A stretch of 64,000 bases of DNA from Nymphalis io (Eukaryota; Arthropoda; Insecta; Lepidoptera; Nymphalidae). Below, one piece after another: positions 21,301-29,001 of this stretch. The stretch covers positions 8,432,001 to 8,496,000 of the forward strand of contig NC_065906.1 in assembly GCF_905147045.1 (NCBI RefSeq), in the 5' to 3' direction. Made by a program: the position numbers and the translations under genes. A model generated the notes under the pieces. The model worked only from the letters and a program-made list of their open reading frames with translations, made no database searches and was not told where the DNA came from. The number at the start of each line of letters is the position of its first letter. The first letter of the stretch is position 1.

Positions 21301-23410
21301 TACATGCTTGTTTTATTTCGGATCCTCAATTAATGATATTATACCTCAAGCGCAAGCAGATCTCAATAATCTTTATATGTGGTTCCAATCAAATCTGCTC
21401 ACTATTAATATTAATAAAACATGCTATATGATATTCAAAGCGAAAAATAAAAAAATACAGCTTCATACACCTCTTACAATAAATAATATACCTTTGCAAG
21501 AGAAAAAGCAAGAAAAATATCTAGGACTAAGACTTGATACATATTTAACATGGAATACACATATAGAAAATATTACAAACAAACTCTCTAGCCTAATCGG
21601 TTCATTGAGATCAACGGTTCGATGTTTACCTCGTCGAGTTCGCTTAATGATTTACAATAGTTTAGTGAAACCACACCTTTTCTATCTCATCGAAATATGG
21701 GGTGTGGCATCAAAAAGCAATATAGCCCAACTTCAAATTGCTCAAAATAAAATAATTAAATTACTTTTTCATTACCCTTATTTAACATCTTCAGATAAAG
21801 TCTATAAAGAAACCAAATTAATGAATATTAAGCAATTATACAACTACACTACTTGTATTCTTATACGTAAAATCTTAGACAAAAAAATACATACAGAAAT
21901 ATCTTTCGAAAGCAAAGGTCAATTACACAAATATGCAACTAGACGTGCTGGCCATCTAATGCTGCCTAAAACTAGAACTAAGAGTGGAAAAAAGATGATT
22001 ATTTTTGAGGGAGCAAAACTTTATAACAATTTACCTAAACAAGTAAAAACTCTAACAAATTTTTCTATGTTTAAATCTCGACTTTATAACCATATTCTGT
22101 GTAACGATTCTCTGTTAAAATAATTAATTGAAACTGTTATCTCATCTGTTTTGCTGATCCGAACGAATTGTTTTATTTATAAGTTAGATATAAGTTCTCA
22201 TGTAAATGACGTTGTCGTAATGAGAATAAAGTTCTATAAACATAAAACCAACACCCTACTTATATAATATTGTTAAGACTAACAACAGCCGAATGGACTT
22301 TTATTAAGATAACATAAAGTATTTTTTATATTTGATGCAAAATAATGATTGTGTTCGAAGCACGTTTCTTAAAAATTGTGAAAAATTTGTGGGTACGTTC
22401 AAATTTTGAACGCATTCGACTGGTACACCATGAAATAAGAATTACATTTTATTTAAGGGATAGGTTTTATTATGGTTTTATTATGGCTCAATCTTATGAT
22501 ATCAGTTGAGTGGGTTACGAGTGCGGAGTGCTACTAATTGAATCACACGACATTCCCGTCCATCGAATTACCAGATGTACGAAATATAAATGGATGATAT
22601 GACATTAGAACAATATGTTTGACTTACTTTACTATTCAATTTAAATTCTTAAATATATAAAAATAAAGTAGATTATGAGTATCATCACTGTGTAGTTGTC
22701 AATCGAAGTAATCGGGTGATCAAAAGATGAATGAAACAAAGAAAGTGCTTTCCACAGTTCATTTTACTATAAAAGATCTTGCAAGCTCGATTCAGCAACG
22801 CGAATCAATTAATTAGCGCTATCTACCGTCTATTTTCCATTAATTAGTACTAGACTATAACATACGCACTTAACCCTTGAATGACTATGAACAGAATTTA
22901 CAAAGCGCAGGTTCATTTTAATTACAAGACAGGCAAATTGTCTGTGTTTTTATTTTCCATTTTATAGTACAATTTATATATTGAATGGAACAAATGGTTT
23001 GATGTTACGAATATCACAATGCTCTTTAGCGAGAACAAAACTTGTTCTGTGAGCTATTTATGGAAAATATATATGTAAATGCTATAAATAATACTCATAT
23101 CTTCAATTACATACAGTATAATAGTATTTTATTAGAAATTCCACAACATACAATTACAAAATATTAATTAATAATAAAATTTTAAATAAAATTTTTATAT
23201 TATACGCAGAACACCGAAGTCAGTTCATATCATTGAACTTGAACTTGTACATAAATTAAAAAAATGTAATAATTTATGCAAAGGATAACCTTTTATATAG
23301 CAAATGTTTTACCATCCACCATTTTTTGTATTTGAACGCTAAAAATAAAAACAAAATATCATACCGGATGTCAAACTTGCAACAGCAAATAAAACTATTA
23401 AAATTTTCAT
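9380..23410 (-). CDS. Secreted protein of unrecognised family, gene B of a tandem pair (8 exons)
   Basis: Exons, in minus-strand order: 23410-23365, 18655-18632, 17053-16848, 11890-11761, 11572-11408, 11270-11092, 9775-9669 and 9488-9380. All junctions are GT-AG; the joined 966 nt give 321 aa and TAA. Signal peptide: MKILIVLFAVASLTSG. Exon 2 is a 24-nt microexon (GIQYNGLRG with its neighbours). The rest aligns with gene A: YKIPRTI, CX6C, TGFVAGIQLA, EYWAITQYLVSE, NCIPNMG, THYHYNM, LLPWFAL, LVGVGFQISGKL, GRNWFEE, PECLYKLA, HIYYIDNPW. Intron phases match at every shared junction and exon 4 is 130 nt in both. An extra last exon adds RDGDSAKPAG...TKKAFTG. Introns of about 5.0 and 4.7 kb hold a Tc1 element and a LINE, both on the opposite strand. 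Function is unknown. Confidence 0.85.
10790..10990 (+). repeat. Degenerate copy of interspersed repeat family D
   Basis: It shares TATGCGCCACCAACCTTGGG and a diverged AGGGCTTTGTGCTAGCCTGTCTGGGTA segment with the better copies at 35.5, 36.4 and 63.5 kb. The downstream part is in inverted order relative to those copies, so it is rearranged. It lies in gene B intron 6 (9776-11091). The AT-rich stretch 9780-10790 around it shows no recognisable repeat. Confidence 0.45.
12317..12600 (-). mobile_element. SINE family B copy
   Basis: On the minus strand the head reads GTTGCTTTAGTAACCACTAA, then a box-B-like TGGGTTCAAATCTC, a body with CCCGTGCCTCGGAAAGCACG, and a 3' part with CCGAAATCGGTCCGGAGTAC. 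It lies in gene B intron 3 in the same orientation as the gene. The sequence at 11900-12317 is AT-rich with no feature seen. Confidence 0.75.
13287..13349. repeat. 29-bp perfect inverted repeat with 5-nt spacer
   Basis: Arms at 13287-13315 and 13321-13349 are exact reverse complements and the spacer is TTAAC. Transcribed RNA would fold into a 29-bp perfect hairpin. It lies in gene B intron 3. The flanks show no transposon ends. The rest of 12600-14280 is AT-rich and featureless to me. Confidence 0.9.
14288..15910 (+). mobile_element. Tc1-like DNA transposon, copy 1
   Basis: The right terminus ends AATCGACCCACC (inverse) and then GGAGGCCAGTG, followed by TA at 15911-15912. The left terminus retains CAAAAAAATCGACCCACC from 14298, but its outermost bases are eroded, so the start at about 14288 is approximate. 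It is about 1.62 kb, inserted in gene B intron 3 on the opposite strand. It is near-identical to the copy at 60641-62260. Confidence 0.88.
14623..15642 (+). CDS. Tc1-family transposase, DD34E, intact 339-aa ORF
   Basis: The protein cuts and re-inserts its own element. Residues 1 to about 115 contain paired helix-turn-helix DNA-binding domains (QRNVARTLKSSRSAVRRVYK) joined by a GRGR linker. The catalytic domain follows with D150 in LFSDES, D241 in MHDNARPH and E276 in NPIEHLWD. There are exactly 34 residues between D241 and E276. The length of 339 aa is normal for the family and there is no internal stop. One oddity is QGPANSPD where the sister copy has LWPANSPD, which is closer to the family's usual WPA, so activity may be reduced. 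The damaged left terminus also argues against autonomous mobility of this copy. Confidence 0.95.
   Translation: MDTTEAEAAQVVALIHEGLSQRNVARTLKSSRSAVRRVYKRYLETGEYRRRPGSGRGRVTNPIDDRFIGLTSLRNRHLSAVDVQGRLRESRGVSVGENTVRRRLREQNLTPHKPATGPKLTASHRQARLQFARQHVDWTLDQWETVLFSDESRMSLVGSDGRRNVMRRPGERHSQCCIREIVRFGGGSTMFWGGISLTGCTELVFFRNRAVNAETYITDILEPHVMPYAGYIGDNFQLMHDNARPHVARIVKDNLREVEIPVMQGPANSPDLNPIEHLWDQLKRTVRARNPIPETLNQLEAALTEEWQRTPQEDIKKLIRSLNRRMQAVIRSRGGNTPY
16250..16400 (-). repeat. Degenerate fragment of repeat family D
   Basis: AATACTTGGTATTGCTGTGT, then TTTCAAGGGTGAGTGAG and GGGCACAGGGACAAAACATC, are the inverse of the central part of family D. It lies in gene B intron 3 after the Tc1 copy. The 340 bp between show nothing else. 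Confidence 0.55.
16496..16735 (+). mobile_element. SINE family A copy with internal deletion
   Basis: The head GTCGAGATGGCCTAGTGGG joins directly to TTTCATGTGCTTAATTTGTG, so about 65 bp including box B are missing. The body and tail (CCCAGCAGTGGGACATTAAC, then AGCCTGTTACTG) are well preserved. It lies within gene B intron 3, close to exon 3. Confidence 0.85.
17181..17360 (+). mobile_element. SINE family B copy
   Basis: The head CTTGTCGGTCTAGTGGCTAG, the box-B-like region GGGTTCAAATCCC and the GGAAAGCACGAG body are present. The 3' part is truncated or diverged. It lies in gene B intron 2 (17054-18631). The remaining 17360-18630 sequence is AT-rich without a recognisable gene. Confidence 0.75.
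18789..18832. repeat. (CTA)n microsatellite region
   Basis: A short run of ACTACTACT units lies just upstream of the LINE insertion. Confidence 0.5.
18883..19220 (+). pseudogene. LINE ORF1 C-terminal remnant
   Basis: The frame from 18883 (IGKYIPNKNRRLKVCF, then KVFSDQTPAQKNF) stops at 19102-19104. A shifted frame continues with LSELREELERRKQKGEEN and IIKYYKGMPKI. This is the usual charged C-terminal end of LINE ORF1 nucleic-acid-binding proteins. The frameshift lies at an A7T5 palindromic run near 19095. Confidence 0.6.
19310..19980 (+). pseudogene. LINE apurinic-type endonuclease domain, stop-interrupted
   Basis: Pieces readable in the plus strand are FYANIRSLC, LLTETWIKSEE, GGGVSAYVHNDL, VIGDFNIDLL, SIIDHV and DSDISDHKQI. 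These match the order of the exonuclease/endonuclease/phosphatase fold, including the catalytic GDFN and SDH motifs. In-frame stops occur after NYTHY, after LEIGVV and at 19979-19981, so the domain is dead as read. Confidence 0.8.
20015..22123 (+). CDS. LINE reverse transcriptase (long open segment of ORF2)
   Basis: An open frame of about 700 codons lacks an ATG of its own at 20015 (the codon is TTG) and is the continuation of ORF2 after the stop at 19979-19981. Reverse transcriptase blocks run in order: NYRPISVLP, a palm motif GIFIDLKKAFDTVSH, GVPQGSILGSLLF, catalytic YADDT at about residue 425, the thumb region, and a C-terminal ARRAGHLML...LYNNLP segment typical of CR1/Jockey-group ORF2. 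The enzyme copies LINE RNA at a nicked chromosomal site. The RT is intact but separated from its endonuclease by stops, so the copy is probably inactive. Confidence 0.9.
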   Translation: MENSLKKDTNIPTENFSTFYQLVTSHVIASKITRTKTLNLPKEDWINNEIIHDIYNKNELWMKLKNNTNDDALKTNFKMAREKTASNIKAAKEMYYSKEFEKCQRKPKKMWTLINDLASNKTKEQSSAPPKLIVNTVSITDPTEICDTFNDFFSTIGSTLANDIPLKLQNNKTHTLPRMNNHTNKLSFLEPCSVDEINKIIQNLDSNSSVGIDEINTKTIKRIKNLIISSLNSCFNMLLLEGNFPDILKIAKVSPIYKSGIKTDPSNYRPISVLPVMSKILEKILYTRLLNYLDSIDFLYNKQYGFRPRSNTLSATIDLTTKIRCSIDNKNIVLGIFIDLKKAFDTVSHSILLEKLECIGVTGNALNMFRSYLTNRHQIVKIHKYQSKPAIINYGVPQGSILGSLLFLTYINNIHQLDLHGELTLYADDTCLFYFGSSINDIIPQAQADLNNLYMWFQSNLLTININKTCYMIFKAKNKKIQLHTPLTINNIPLQEKKQEKYLGLRLDTYLTWNTHIENITNKLSSLIGSLRSTVRCLPRRVRLMIYNSLVKPHLFYLIEIWGVASKSNIAQLQIAQNKIIKLLFHYPYLTSSDKVYKETKLMNIKQLYNYTTCILIRKILDKKIHTEISFESKGQLHKYATRRAGHLMLPKTRTKSGKKMIIFEGAKLYNNLPKQVKTLTNFSMFKSRLYNHILCNDSLLK
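22256..23364. other. AT-rich remainder of gene B intron 1
   Basis: I see no coding exon, SINE or transposon terminus in this stretch. There is a short palindrome, GTTCAAATTTTGAAC, near 22400. Confidence 0.5.
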
Positions 23411-23443
23411 TTTTAGTTGACACTATTTTTCAAATCGCGCGTT

Positions 23444-23455
23444 GCTTTTATTATA
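23444..23455 (-). promoter_or_regulatory. TATA box of gene B
   Basis: TATAATAAAAGC on the minus strand lies 34 bp before the ATG, at a position comparable to the gene A box. With so short a spacing the 5' UTR would be only a few bases, unless the start site lies elsewhere. Confidence 0.55.
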
Positions 23456-24009
23456 CGTAACCGGTTAGGCTCGAGACGCACAGACAACTAATGAATACCT
23501 ACGGGAGTCAACAAAGCGATAAAAGACGAATCAAACGAGTTATTCACTAACTATTGGTACTCAACTCACGAAATAAAACATATATATTTTAATCTTTATT
23601 TCGGAAGATGAAGTAGGAAATCTTAGCTTAAATTGTATTTATAAATACTATTTTTACAAATCATAGTTGTTGCATAAAAAATCAAACAAAATTGCTTATT
23701 CAACTGAGATCACTCAGTTGTACACCCCTCTTGCCTCGGCTAGGAATTTGGGAGGCAGGGGGAGATTATAATAAAATGCTTAAAATTTCGATCCAGTAGA
23801 TATGTTAGATTTATTTTGTGTTTTTTTTTAAATAGTTATTTTGAAATGGGGTGAAAATATCGTAGATCAGGGGCTGCTCTTATCTCATAAGAAAAAGGCA
23901 TTATACACACAGTCGGTCAAGTTATAGCGTATCATACACTAGGAATAAAATCCGAAGTAACAACATCCTTCATCTTCTTTAAAGTCAATTAATTAAATTC
24001 AATTTATAG

Positions 24010-24240
24010 TTAGCAGTGATACATTTCCGTGCCTCGGAAAGCACGTAAAATCGGTTCGGATAGGTTTTAACCTAAGCGTCACGGTAGCATGCGAAAGCGA
24101 TCCCGTGGCGCTCCTCGTTAAGACGGAAAGGGTACCGCTGGTTATTCCGACGTTCGGGGCGCACTCGGCGCCTTGGACACCGGCGAGCCCCACATACCCC
24201 CCCACTGTTCCCGTAAGGGAAACGCGTAACGCGTTAACTT
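24010..24240. repeat. GC-rich interspersed repeat fragment
   Basis: A sharply bounded GC-rich island in AT-rich DNA includes GTGCCTCGGAAAGCACG (also found in SINE B) and GACGTTCGGGGCGCACTCGG. It looks like the 3' part of a LINE or a composite SINE. Only one copy was seen in this window. The 23.46-24.0 kb stretch before it shows no gene. Confidence 0.5.
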
Positions 24241-24467
24241 GTTAAACGACAGATTAAATTGAAGAAAAAAACCGTTAAAATATGTATAATATATTATAAT
24301 ATATTGATATTAAAAGTAAGCGACCAAATCACTCACATTTTATTTACATAACTGTATTAAGTTTGCGTAATGATATGTTATATTTTAAATTTCTATAAAG
24401 TATACATTTCAGCTTTAAAATTTTATATTTATGGATAAATATGGATAATTTTTATATTTATGGATTT

Positions 24468-24602
24468 GATCGCTGTTTTAGCGATAAGGCCGCCTATTGT
24501 ACATTTTTCTTTTCTTTGTTTTTGTTTTACTCCTATTATTTTTGTCTATATTGGTGTGCAATAAAGAGTATATAAATATAAATAAAATAAATAAATAAAA
24601 TC
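24468..24602 (+). repeat. LINE 3'-end fragment with (AAATA)n tail
   Basis: GATCGCTGTTTTAGCGATAA, then GGCCGCCTATTGTACATTTT and an AATAAA-bearing tail ending in AAATAAATAAATAAA. A related 3' end lies at 50.86-51.03 kb. Between 24602 and 25430 nothing further was recognised. Confidence 0.65.
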
Positions 24603-25429
24603 TTTTTGTGTTTTGTTTACTATTTTTGTATCTATTACTTTATGTAAGTTTATTTGTTCCTTTATGAATAGCTCCAAGTTATTATAATCAAAATTATCAT
24701 TAACTATTCTTTATTCTTTATTGAGCTGTATAATGCAGAATAAATAATGGTATTTCGCTCAAAAGGGGGTGTTTATATTTAAACTGAAAATATATTTTTT
24801 GTGTCAGTAGGTACTCAAGTAAAAGATAGGCAAAATACAATCGACGTCTTATGTTGCGAGAGGCGCCAAGCAGGCGTTATAACAACTTGGCGACGGGCCC
24901 GCTGATAAGTGATGGAACTAATTTCACTTGCTGTGTTATAAAATATAACTTTAAATATAATTAAAATAAAAAATTAAAGCGCGTTTTATTTGCAATATAT
25001 TTTTTATCACTTTACTTAATTATATCTAGTGTATATATATTTTGAACCATATTTCGCTCGAACGAACAATACGCAGGTACAGAAAAAAACTGTTTATGGA
25101 ATTAGTCTAACCTTTGTTTTAAGTATTGAAAGATTTGCTCAATGTTAAACAGCACAATAAAATATGGTTATATTTAGAGGATTTCAAAAAAGATACAATT
25201 TTTTTTTAAGTTTTAAATTAGTAGGATCTCCAACAAGGAATAAATATATAAATTAAAAATTAAGGTTGCACTTTTAAGCTTTCTTATATCAGTTGGTATT
25301 GGATTTCTCTGTTAAATTCATCTCCATATTTTGACCGTTTCGTCTTATTTAGATGAAAGTAGGTACTTCTCTAACACTATCATCCCAGTTTCGTTATAAT
25401 TGAATCAAGCAACTTGATGACTAGCGGTA

Positions 25430-25735
25430 AGCAAAGGTCCTCTGGCAGGTTAGCATATCCCTATTCCAAGGCCCCGACGCCCAGAGCTTAAAAGATGTGG
25501 GGGCCTCTCATGTCTTTTTTCAGACGGCCCTGAGGAGAACGGCAAACGGGATAGCCTTTCGCAGCCGTACGCATTCGCGAAGAGTGCGGGGGAACAAAAA
25601 TACCTTCGCCCCCTGAGAAAAGCTCCGCCGAGCCACGAGCGGAGCACAGCACGGGAGAGGCCGCCGATACGTTATATCAACACGATCCCGCAGCCTCTCC
25701 GATTCGGCCATCGCAGTCGTCTATATTCCAGTCTC
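25430..25735. repeat. GC-rich interspersed repeat family E, copy 1
   Basis: About 300 bp including GACGGCCCTGAGGAGAACGG, GAGCACAGCACGGGAGAGGC and TATCAACACGATCCCGC. A second copy lies at about 34.56-34.87 kb. It does not encode a convincing protein. It may be untranslated sequence of a LINE, but the family is not identified. Confidence 0.65.
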
Positions 25736-25835
25736 ATTATTCCTTTTACGATTTCAATACTCGCTGTCACATATGGAACTTCCTGATGCCTATTTCTAAC
25801 TTCAGAAGAAGTCGTAGGATGATTTCTTAGCACGT

Positions 25836-28800
25836 CAATCAATCAACAGCCAATCGTTGTCCACTGCTGAACATAGGCCTCTCCCAAGGTGCGCCAAAGC
25901 TCCCTGTCCTCCGCCTTCCGCATCCAGTTGGTGCCCGCCACCTTCTTAAGGTCGTCGGTCCACCTGGCTGGAGGGCGCCCTACGCTGCGCTTGCCGATTC
26001 GCGGTCTCCACTCTAGGACTCGTCTGCTCCAACGGCCATCGGTCCTACGACATACGTGACCAGCCCACTGCCACTTCAGCCTGCTAATTTTGCAAGCTAT
26101 GTCGGTGACTCCGGTTCTTTTCCGGATAATCTCATTTCTGATCTTATCCTTCAAAGATACTCCGAGCATAGCTCGCTCCATAGCACGCTGAGCGACTTTG
26201 AATTTGTGGACTAGTCCCGCAGTTAGTGTCCACGTTTCGGCACCGTATGTCATGGCAGGTAAGACGCATTGGTTGAAGACTTTCGTCTTCAAACATTGCG
26301 GTATAGACGACTTGAGGACTTGACGAAGGTTGCCAAATGCTGCCCATCCCAAGCGAATTCTTCGATCGGCTTCCTTCTCGAAGTTGTTCCTACCGACTTG
26401 TATTATCTGTCCTAGGTAGGTATATTCACTAACAACTTCGAGAGGTTTCCCCTCGACGTATATCGGTCCCGGCACGACATGCCTATTGAACATGACCTTG
26501 GTCTTGTCCAAGTTCATACCGAGACCGACACACCGGGAAGACTCGCCTAGGCTACGCAGCATTTCGGTGAGTTGTTCCAGCGACTCTGCTATGATGACGA
26601 TATCGTCGGCAAATCGAAGGTGTGAGATGTACTCGCCATTTACATTGACTCCATACCTAGTCCAATCCAGCGTTTTGAAAACGTCTTCCAACGCGTTGGT
26701 GAACAGTTTCGGGGATATTACATCCCCCTGTCTCACCCCTCTGCGCAGTTGGATCGCCTTCGTCTTACAGTCCTGGATGTGGACAGTCATTGTAGCGGCG
26801 TTGTACAGACATCTCAGTACCTCGATATATCTCCAATCGATATGACATCTCTGCAATGAGTCGAGCACTGCCCAGGTTTCGATGGAGTCGAAGGCTTTCT
26901 CGTAGTCCACAAATGCCATACACAGCGGCTGATTGTACTCTTCGGTCTTCTGCACAATCTGCCGAACAGTATGGATGTGGTCCACGGTGCTGTAGCCTGA
27001 TCGAAAGCCGGCTTGCTCTGGGGGCTGGAACTCGTCAAGTCGTCTGGCGAGACGGTTCGTGACGACTCTGGAGAACAGCTTATACACGTGACTCAGGAGG
27101 GAGATTGGTCTGTAGTTTTTCAAGAGGGTTTTATCACCTTTCTTGAAAAACAGTACCACCTCACTCCCGCTCCACGTTTCCGGGGTCTTGCCATGTTGGA
27201 TGACGGAATTAAAGAGGCTTGCTAGCTCTTTCAGGACCGGGGTCCCGCCTGCCTTAAGCAACTCTGTTGTGATTCCGTCATCTCCCGGAGCTTTATTGTT
27301 TTTAAGCTGTTCTAGAGCCGCCCTAATCTCTCCTTGGTCAACGACCGGGAGCTCCTCGGAGTAATGGCGCATAAGAGGGGCGCGCTGGTCATCAATACTG
27401 ATTCCCACGGGTTTATCCGATCTTGAAGAGAACAACTGCCCATAAAACCTCTCTACTTCTCCGATAATCTCAGGCCTAGAGGTAACGACCCCACCATTTT
27501 CAGTTTTAAGTTTTGTCAGACGCGGCCTCCCAAACTTGCGAGCGAACACTTTCGATCCCCGATTTTGCTCAATCGCAGCCTTGATGGCACGGGTATTGGA
27601 GCATCGGAGATCGCGTCGCGTCAGCGTTTTTATTGTTCGGTTTAAGGCCTTATCTGACAAAAACGATGGTAGTTCTCGTCGTTTTCTCATGAGCTCGAGT
27701 GTCTCAGCAGAGAGTTTTGGTGCGTTGTCTCTTCTCTGTGGCGGAAAACACTTGCGGGATGTGTTTTGCAGTATTTTGACCAGCGTGTCGGTTCTCTCAT
27801 CAATGCTGCTTATGGTTTCCAACGCGGTGAATTGATTTTGAAGTTCCATTTGGAACTTTTCGGAGCCTTGAGCAGCTTGGAGCATGGTAGGTCGGAGAGT
27901 AGACCTCATCATTCTCGATCTTTCGGCTTTTAAGTTGATATTTAGAGTGCCTCGAACCAAGCGGTGATCACTTCCGGTATTAAACCTGTTGATCACTGAA
28001 ACATCTCTGAGTATGTGCCTTTTATTCGAAATGATAAAGTCTATCTCGTTCCTTGTCACGTTATCGGGGCTTCGCCAGGTCCACCTCCTCTGAGGCTTCT
28101 TTTGAAAGAAAGAATTCATCAAAAAAAGCCCCTGCGCTTCGAGAAAGTTTACCAGCATTTGCCCCCTGTGATTTCTGCAGCCCAAGCCGTAAGGTCCGAC
28201 TTTTGATTCACCGCTATCTTGTACTCCCACTTTAGCATTAAAGTCTCCCATAACAACACTGTAGTGGGCCCTCGAGGTGTCGTTGAGAGCCTTTGCGATG
28301 TCCTCGTACATCGCTTCGACCACATCATCAGAGTATGTCGAAGTTGGCGCATATACCTGTACAACCTTCAGGGAGTACCTGTCGGAAAGTTTTAGGACAA
28401 GGTACGCTACCCGGTTCGACACACTACTGATTTCCACAATGCTGCTAATGAGATCCTTTTTGACTAGAAAACCGACACCACCCTGGGAGAGGTTATCACC
28501 TTCGCGGAAGTAGAGTAAGTTACCGGACTCTAGAGTTATCGTGTCCTCCCCCTGTCTTCGGACTTCAGATAACCCCAGTATATGCCAGTTTATATGACTT
28601 AACTCTACTTCTAATTCGGCGAGGTGATGGTCCAGCCTCATCGAGCGTCCGTTATACGTTGCCATTTTCAGTCGCTTTATACGGTAGCCTGCCGTGAACC
28701 GGTGATTCTTAGCACCCCCTGCCCTGCCGATACCGCGACCGCTACCTTGGTCGGGCCTAGCGGGCTTGCCGGTAACTGGGGGCCTTTTTTTGGGCGCATC

Positions 28801-28990
28801 TGCCATTTAGGGAGGGGTTTGCCCATACTCGCCGCGCTGGGCAGGCGTGTTGGCGAGCGCAGTAGGGGGTAAGATGTTTATGGGAGGGGGGACGCTGCTG
28901 CCCATCCCCCCTTTTCCCCGTCCCTCAGTCGCCTCTTACGACACCCACGGGATGAGATTGGGGGAGTACTATTCTAAGCCGGTACTCCAC
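25836..28990 (-). mobile_element. RTE-type LINE, full-length copy
   Basis: The 3155-bp insertion is flanked by the 11-bp target duplication TCTTAGCACGT at 25825-25835 and 28991-29001. On the minus strand it has a GC-rich 5' UTR of about 185 bp (28990-28807), one ORF, and a very short 3' end finishing in TTGATTGATTG repeats, which is typical of RTE elements. Both the clean duplication and the open ORF point to recent insertion. Confidence 0.93.
25843..28806 (-). CDS. RTE-clade ORF2: endonuclease and reverse transcriptase, intact 987 aa
   Basis: The ATG is at 28806 and the stop at 25843. The N-terminal 45 residues are basic and Pro/Gly-rich. The endonuclease spans about 48-285 with MATYNGRS, LSEVRRQG, QVYAPTS, VMGDFNAKVG (about 186) and GSDHRLV (about 279). 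The reverse transcriptase spans about 490-745 with NYRPISLL, MAFVDYEKAFDSI, GVRQGDVISPKLF and the catalytic FADD at about 731. The C-terminus carries YGAETWTL, then a WAGHVCRR...GRPPARW segment ending EAYVQQWTTIGC, characteristic of RTE. The protein nicks target DNA and primes cDNA synthesis from it. All catalytic motifs are present and no stop or frameshift is seen, so this could be a source element. Confidence 0.96.
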   Translation of the reverse strand: MADAPKKRPPVTGKPARPDQGSGRGIGRAGGAKNHRFTAGYRIKRLKMATYNGRSMRLDHHLAELEVELSHINWHILGLSEVRRQGEDTITLESGNLLYFREGDNLSQGGVGFLVKKDLISSIVEISSVSNRVAYLVLKLSDRYSLKVVQVYAPTSTYSDDVVEAMYEDIAKALNDTSRAHYSVVMGDFNAKVGVQDSGESKVGPYGLGCRNHRGQMLVNFLEAQGLFLMNSFFQKKPQRRWTWRSPDNVTRNEIDFIISNKRHILRDVSVINRFNTGSDHRLVRGTLNINLKAERSRMMRSTLRPTMLQAAQGSEKFQMELQNQFTALETISSIDERTDTLVKILQNTSRKCFPPQRRDNAPKLSAETLELMRKRRELPSFLSDKALNRTIKTLTRRDLRCSNTRAIKAAIEQNRGSKVFARKFGRPRLTKLKTENGGVVTSRPEIIGEVERFYGQLFSSRSDKPVGISIDDQRAPLMRHYSEELPVVDQGEIRAALEQLKNNKAPGDDGITTELLKAGGTPVLKELASLFNSVIQHGKTPETWSGSEVVLFFKKGDKTLLKNYRPISLLSHVYKLFSRVVTNRLARRLDEFQPPEQAGFRSGYSTVDHIHTVRQIVQKTEEYNQPLCMAFVDYEKAFDSIETWAVLDSLQRCHIDWRYIEVLRCLYNAATMTVHIQDCKTKAIQLRRGVRQGDVISPKLFTNALEDVFKTLDWTRYGVNVNGEYISHLRFADDIVIIAESLEQLTEMLRSLGESSRCVGLGMNLDKTKVMFNRHVVPGPIYVEGKPLEVVSEYTYLGQIIQVGRNNFEKEADRRIRLGWAAFGNLRQVLKSSIPQCLKTKVFNQCVLPAMTYGAETWTLTAGLVHKFKVAQRAMERAMLGVSLKDKIRNEIIRKRTGVTDIACKISRLKWQWAGHVCRRTDGRWSRRVLEWRPRIGKRSVGRPPARWTDDLKKVAGTNWMRKAEDRELWRTLGEAYVQQWTTIGC

Positions 28991-29001
28991 TCTTAGCACG
29001 T

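Larger units (their letters stand above)
18870..22255 (+). mobile_element. CR1/Jockey-group non-LTR retrotransposon (LINE), 5' truncated
   Basis: The element runs from the end of an ORF1 through endonuclease and reverse transcriptase to a 3' UTR that ends near ATGAGAATAAAGTTCTATAAAC at about 22.25 kb. It lies in gene B intron 1 in opposite orientation. Its base composition is strikingly AT-rich, unlike the GC-rich RTE and R1 elements. The exact ends and a target duplication could not be fixed by eye. Confidence 0.85.

Noticed and set aside
26486..28872. Several plus-strand ORFs of 60-119 codons across the RTE element
   Set aside because: They are antisense to the intact 987-aa RTE protein, recur at the matching places in the second copy, and have no family features.
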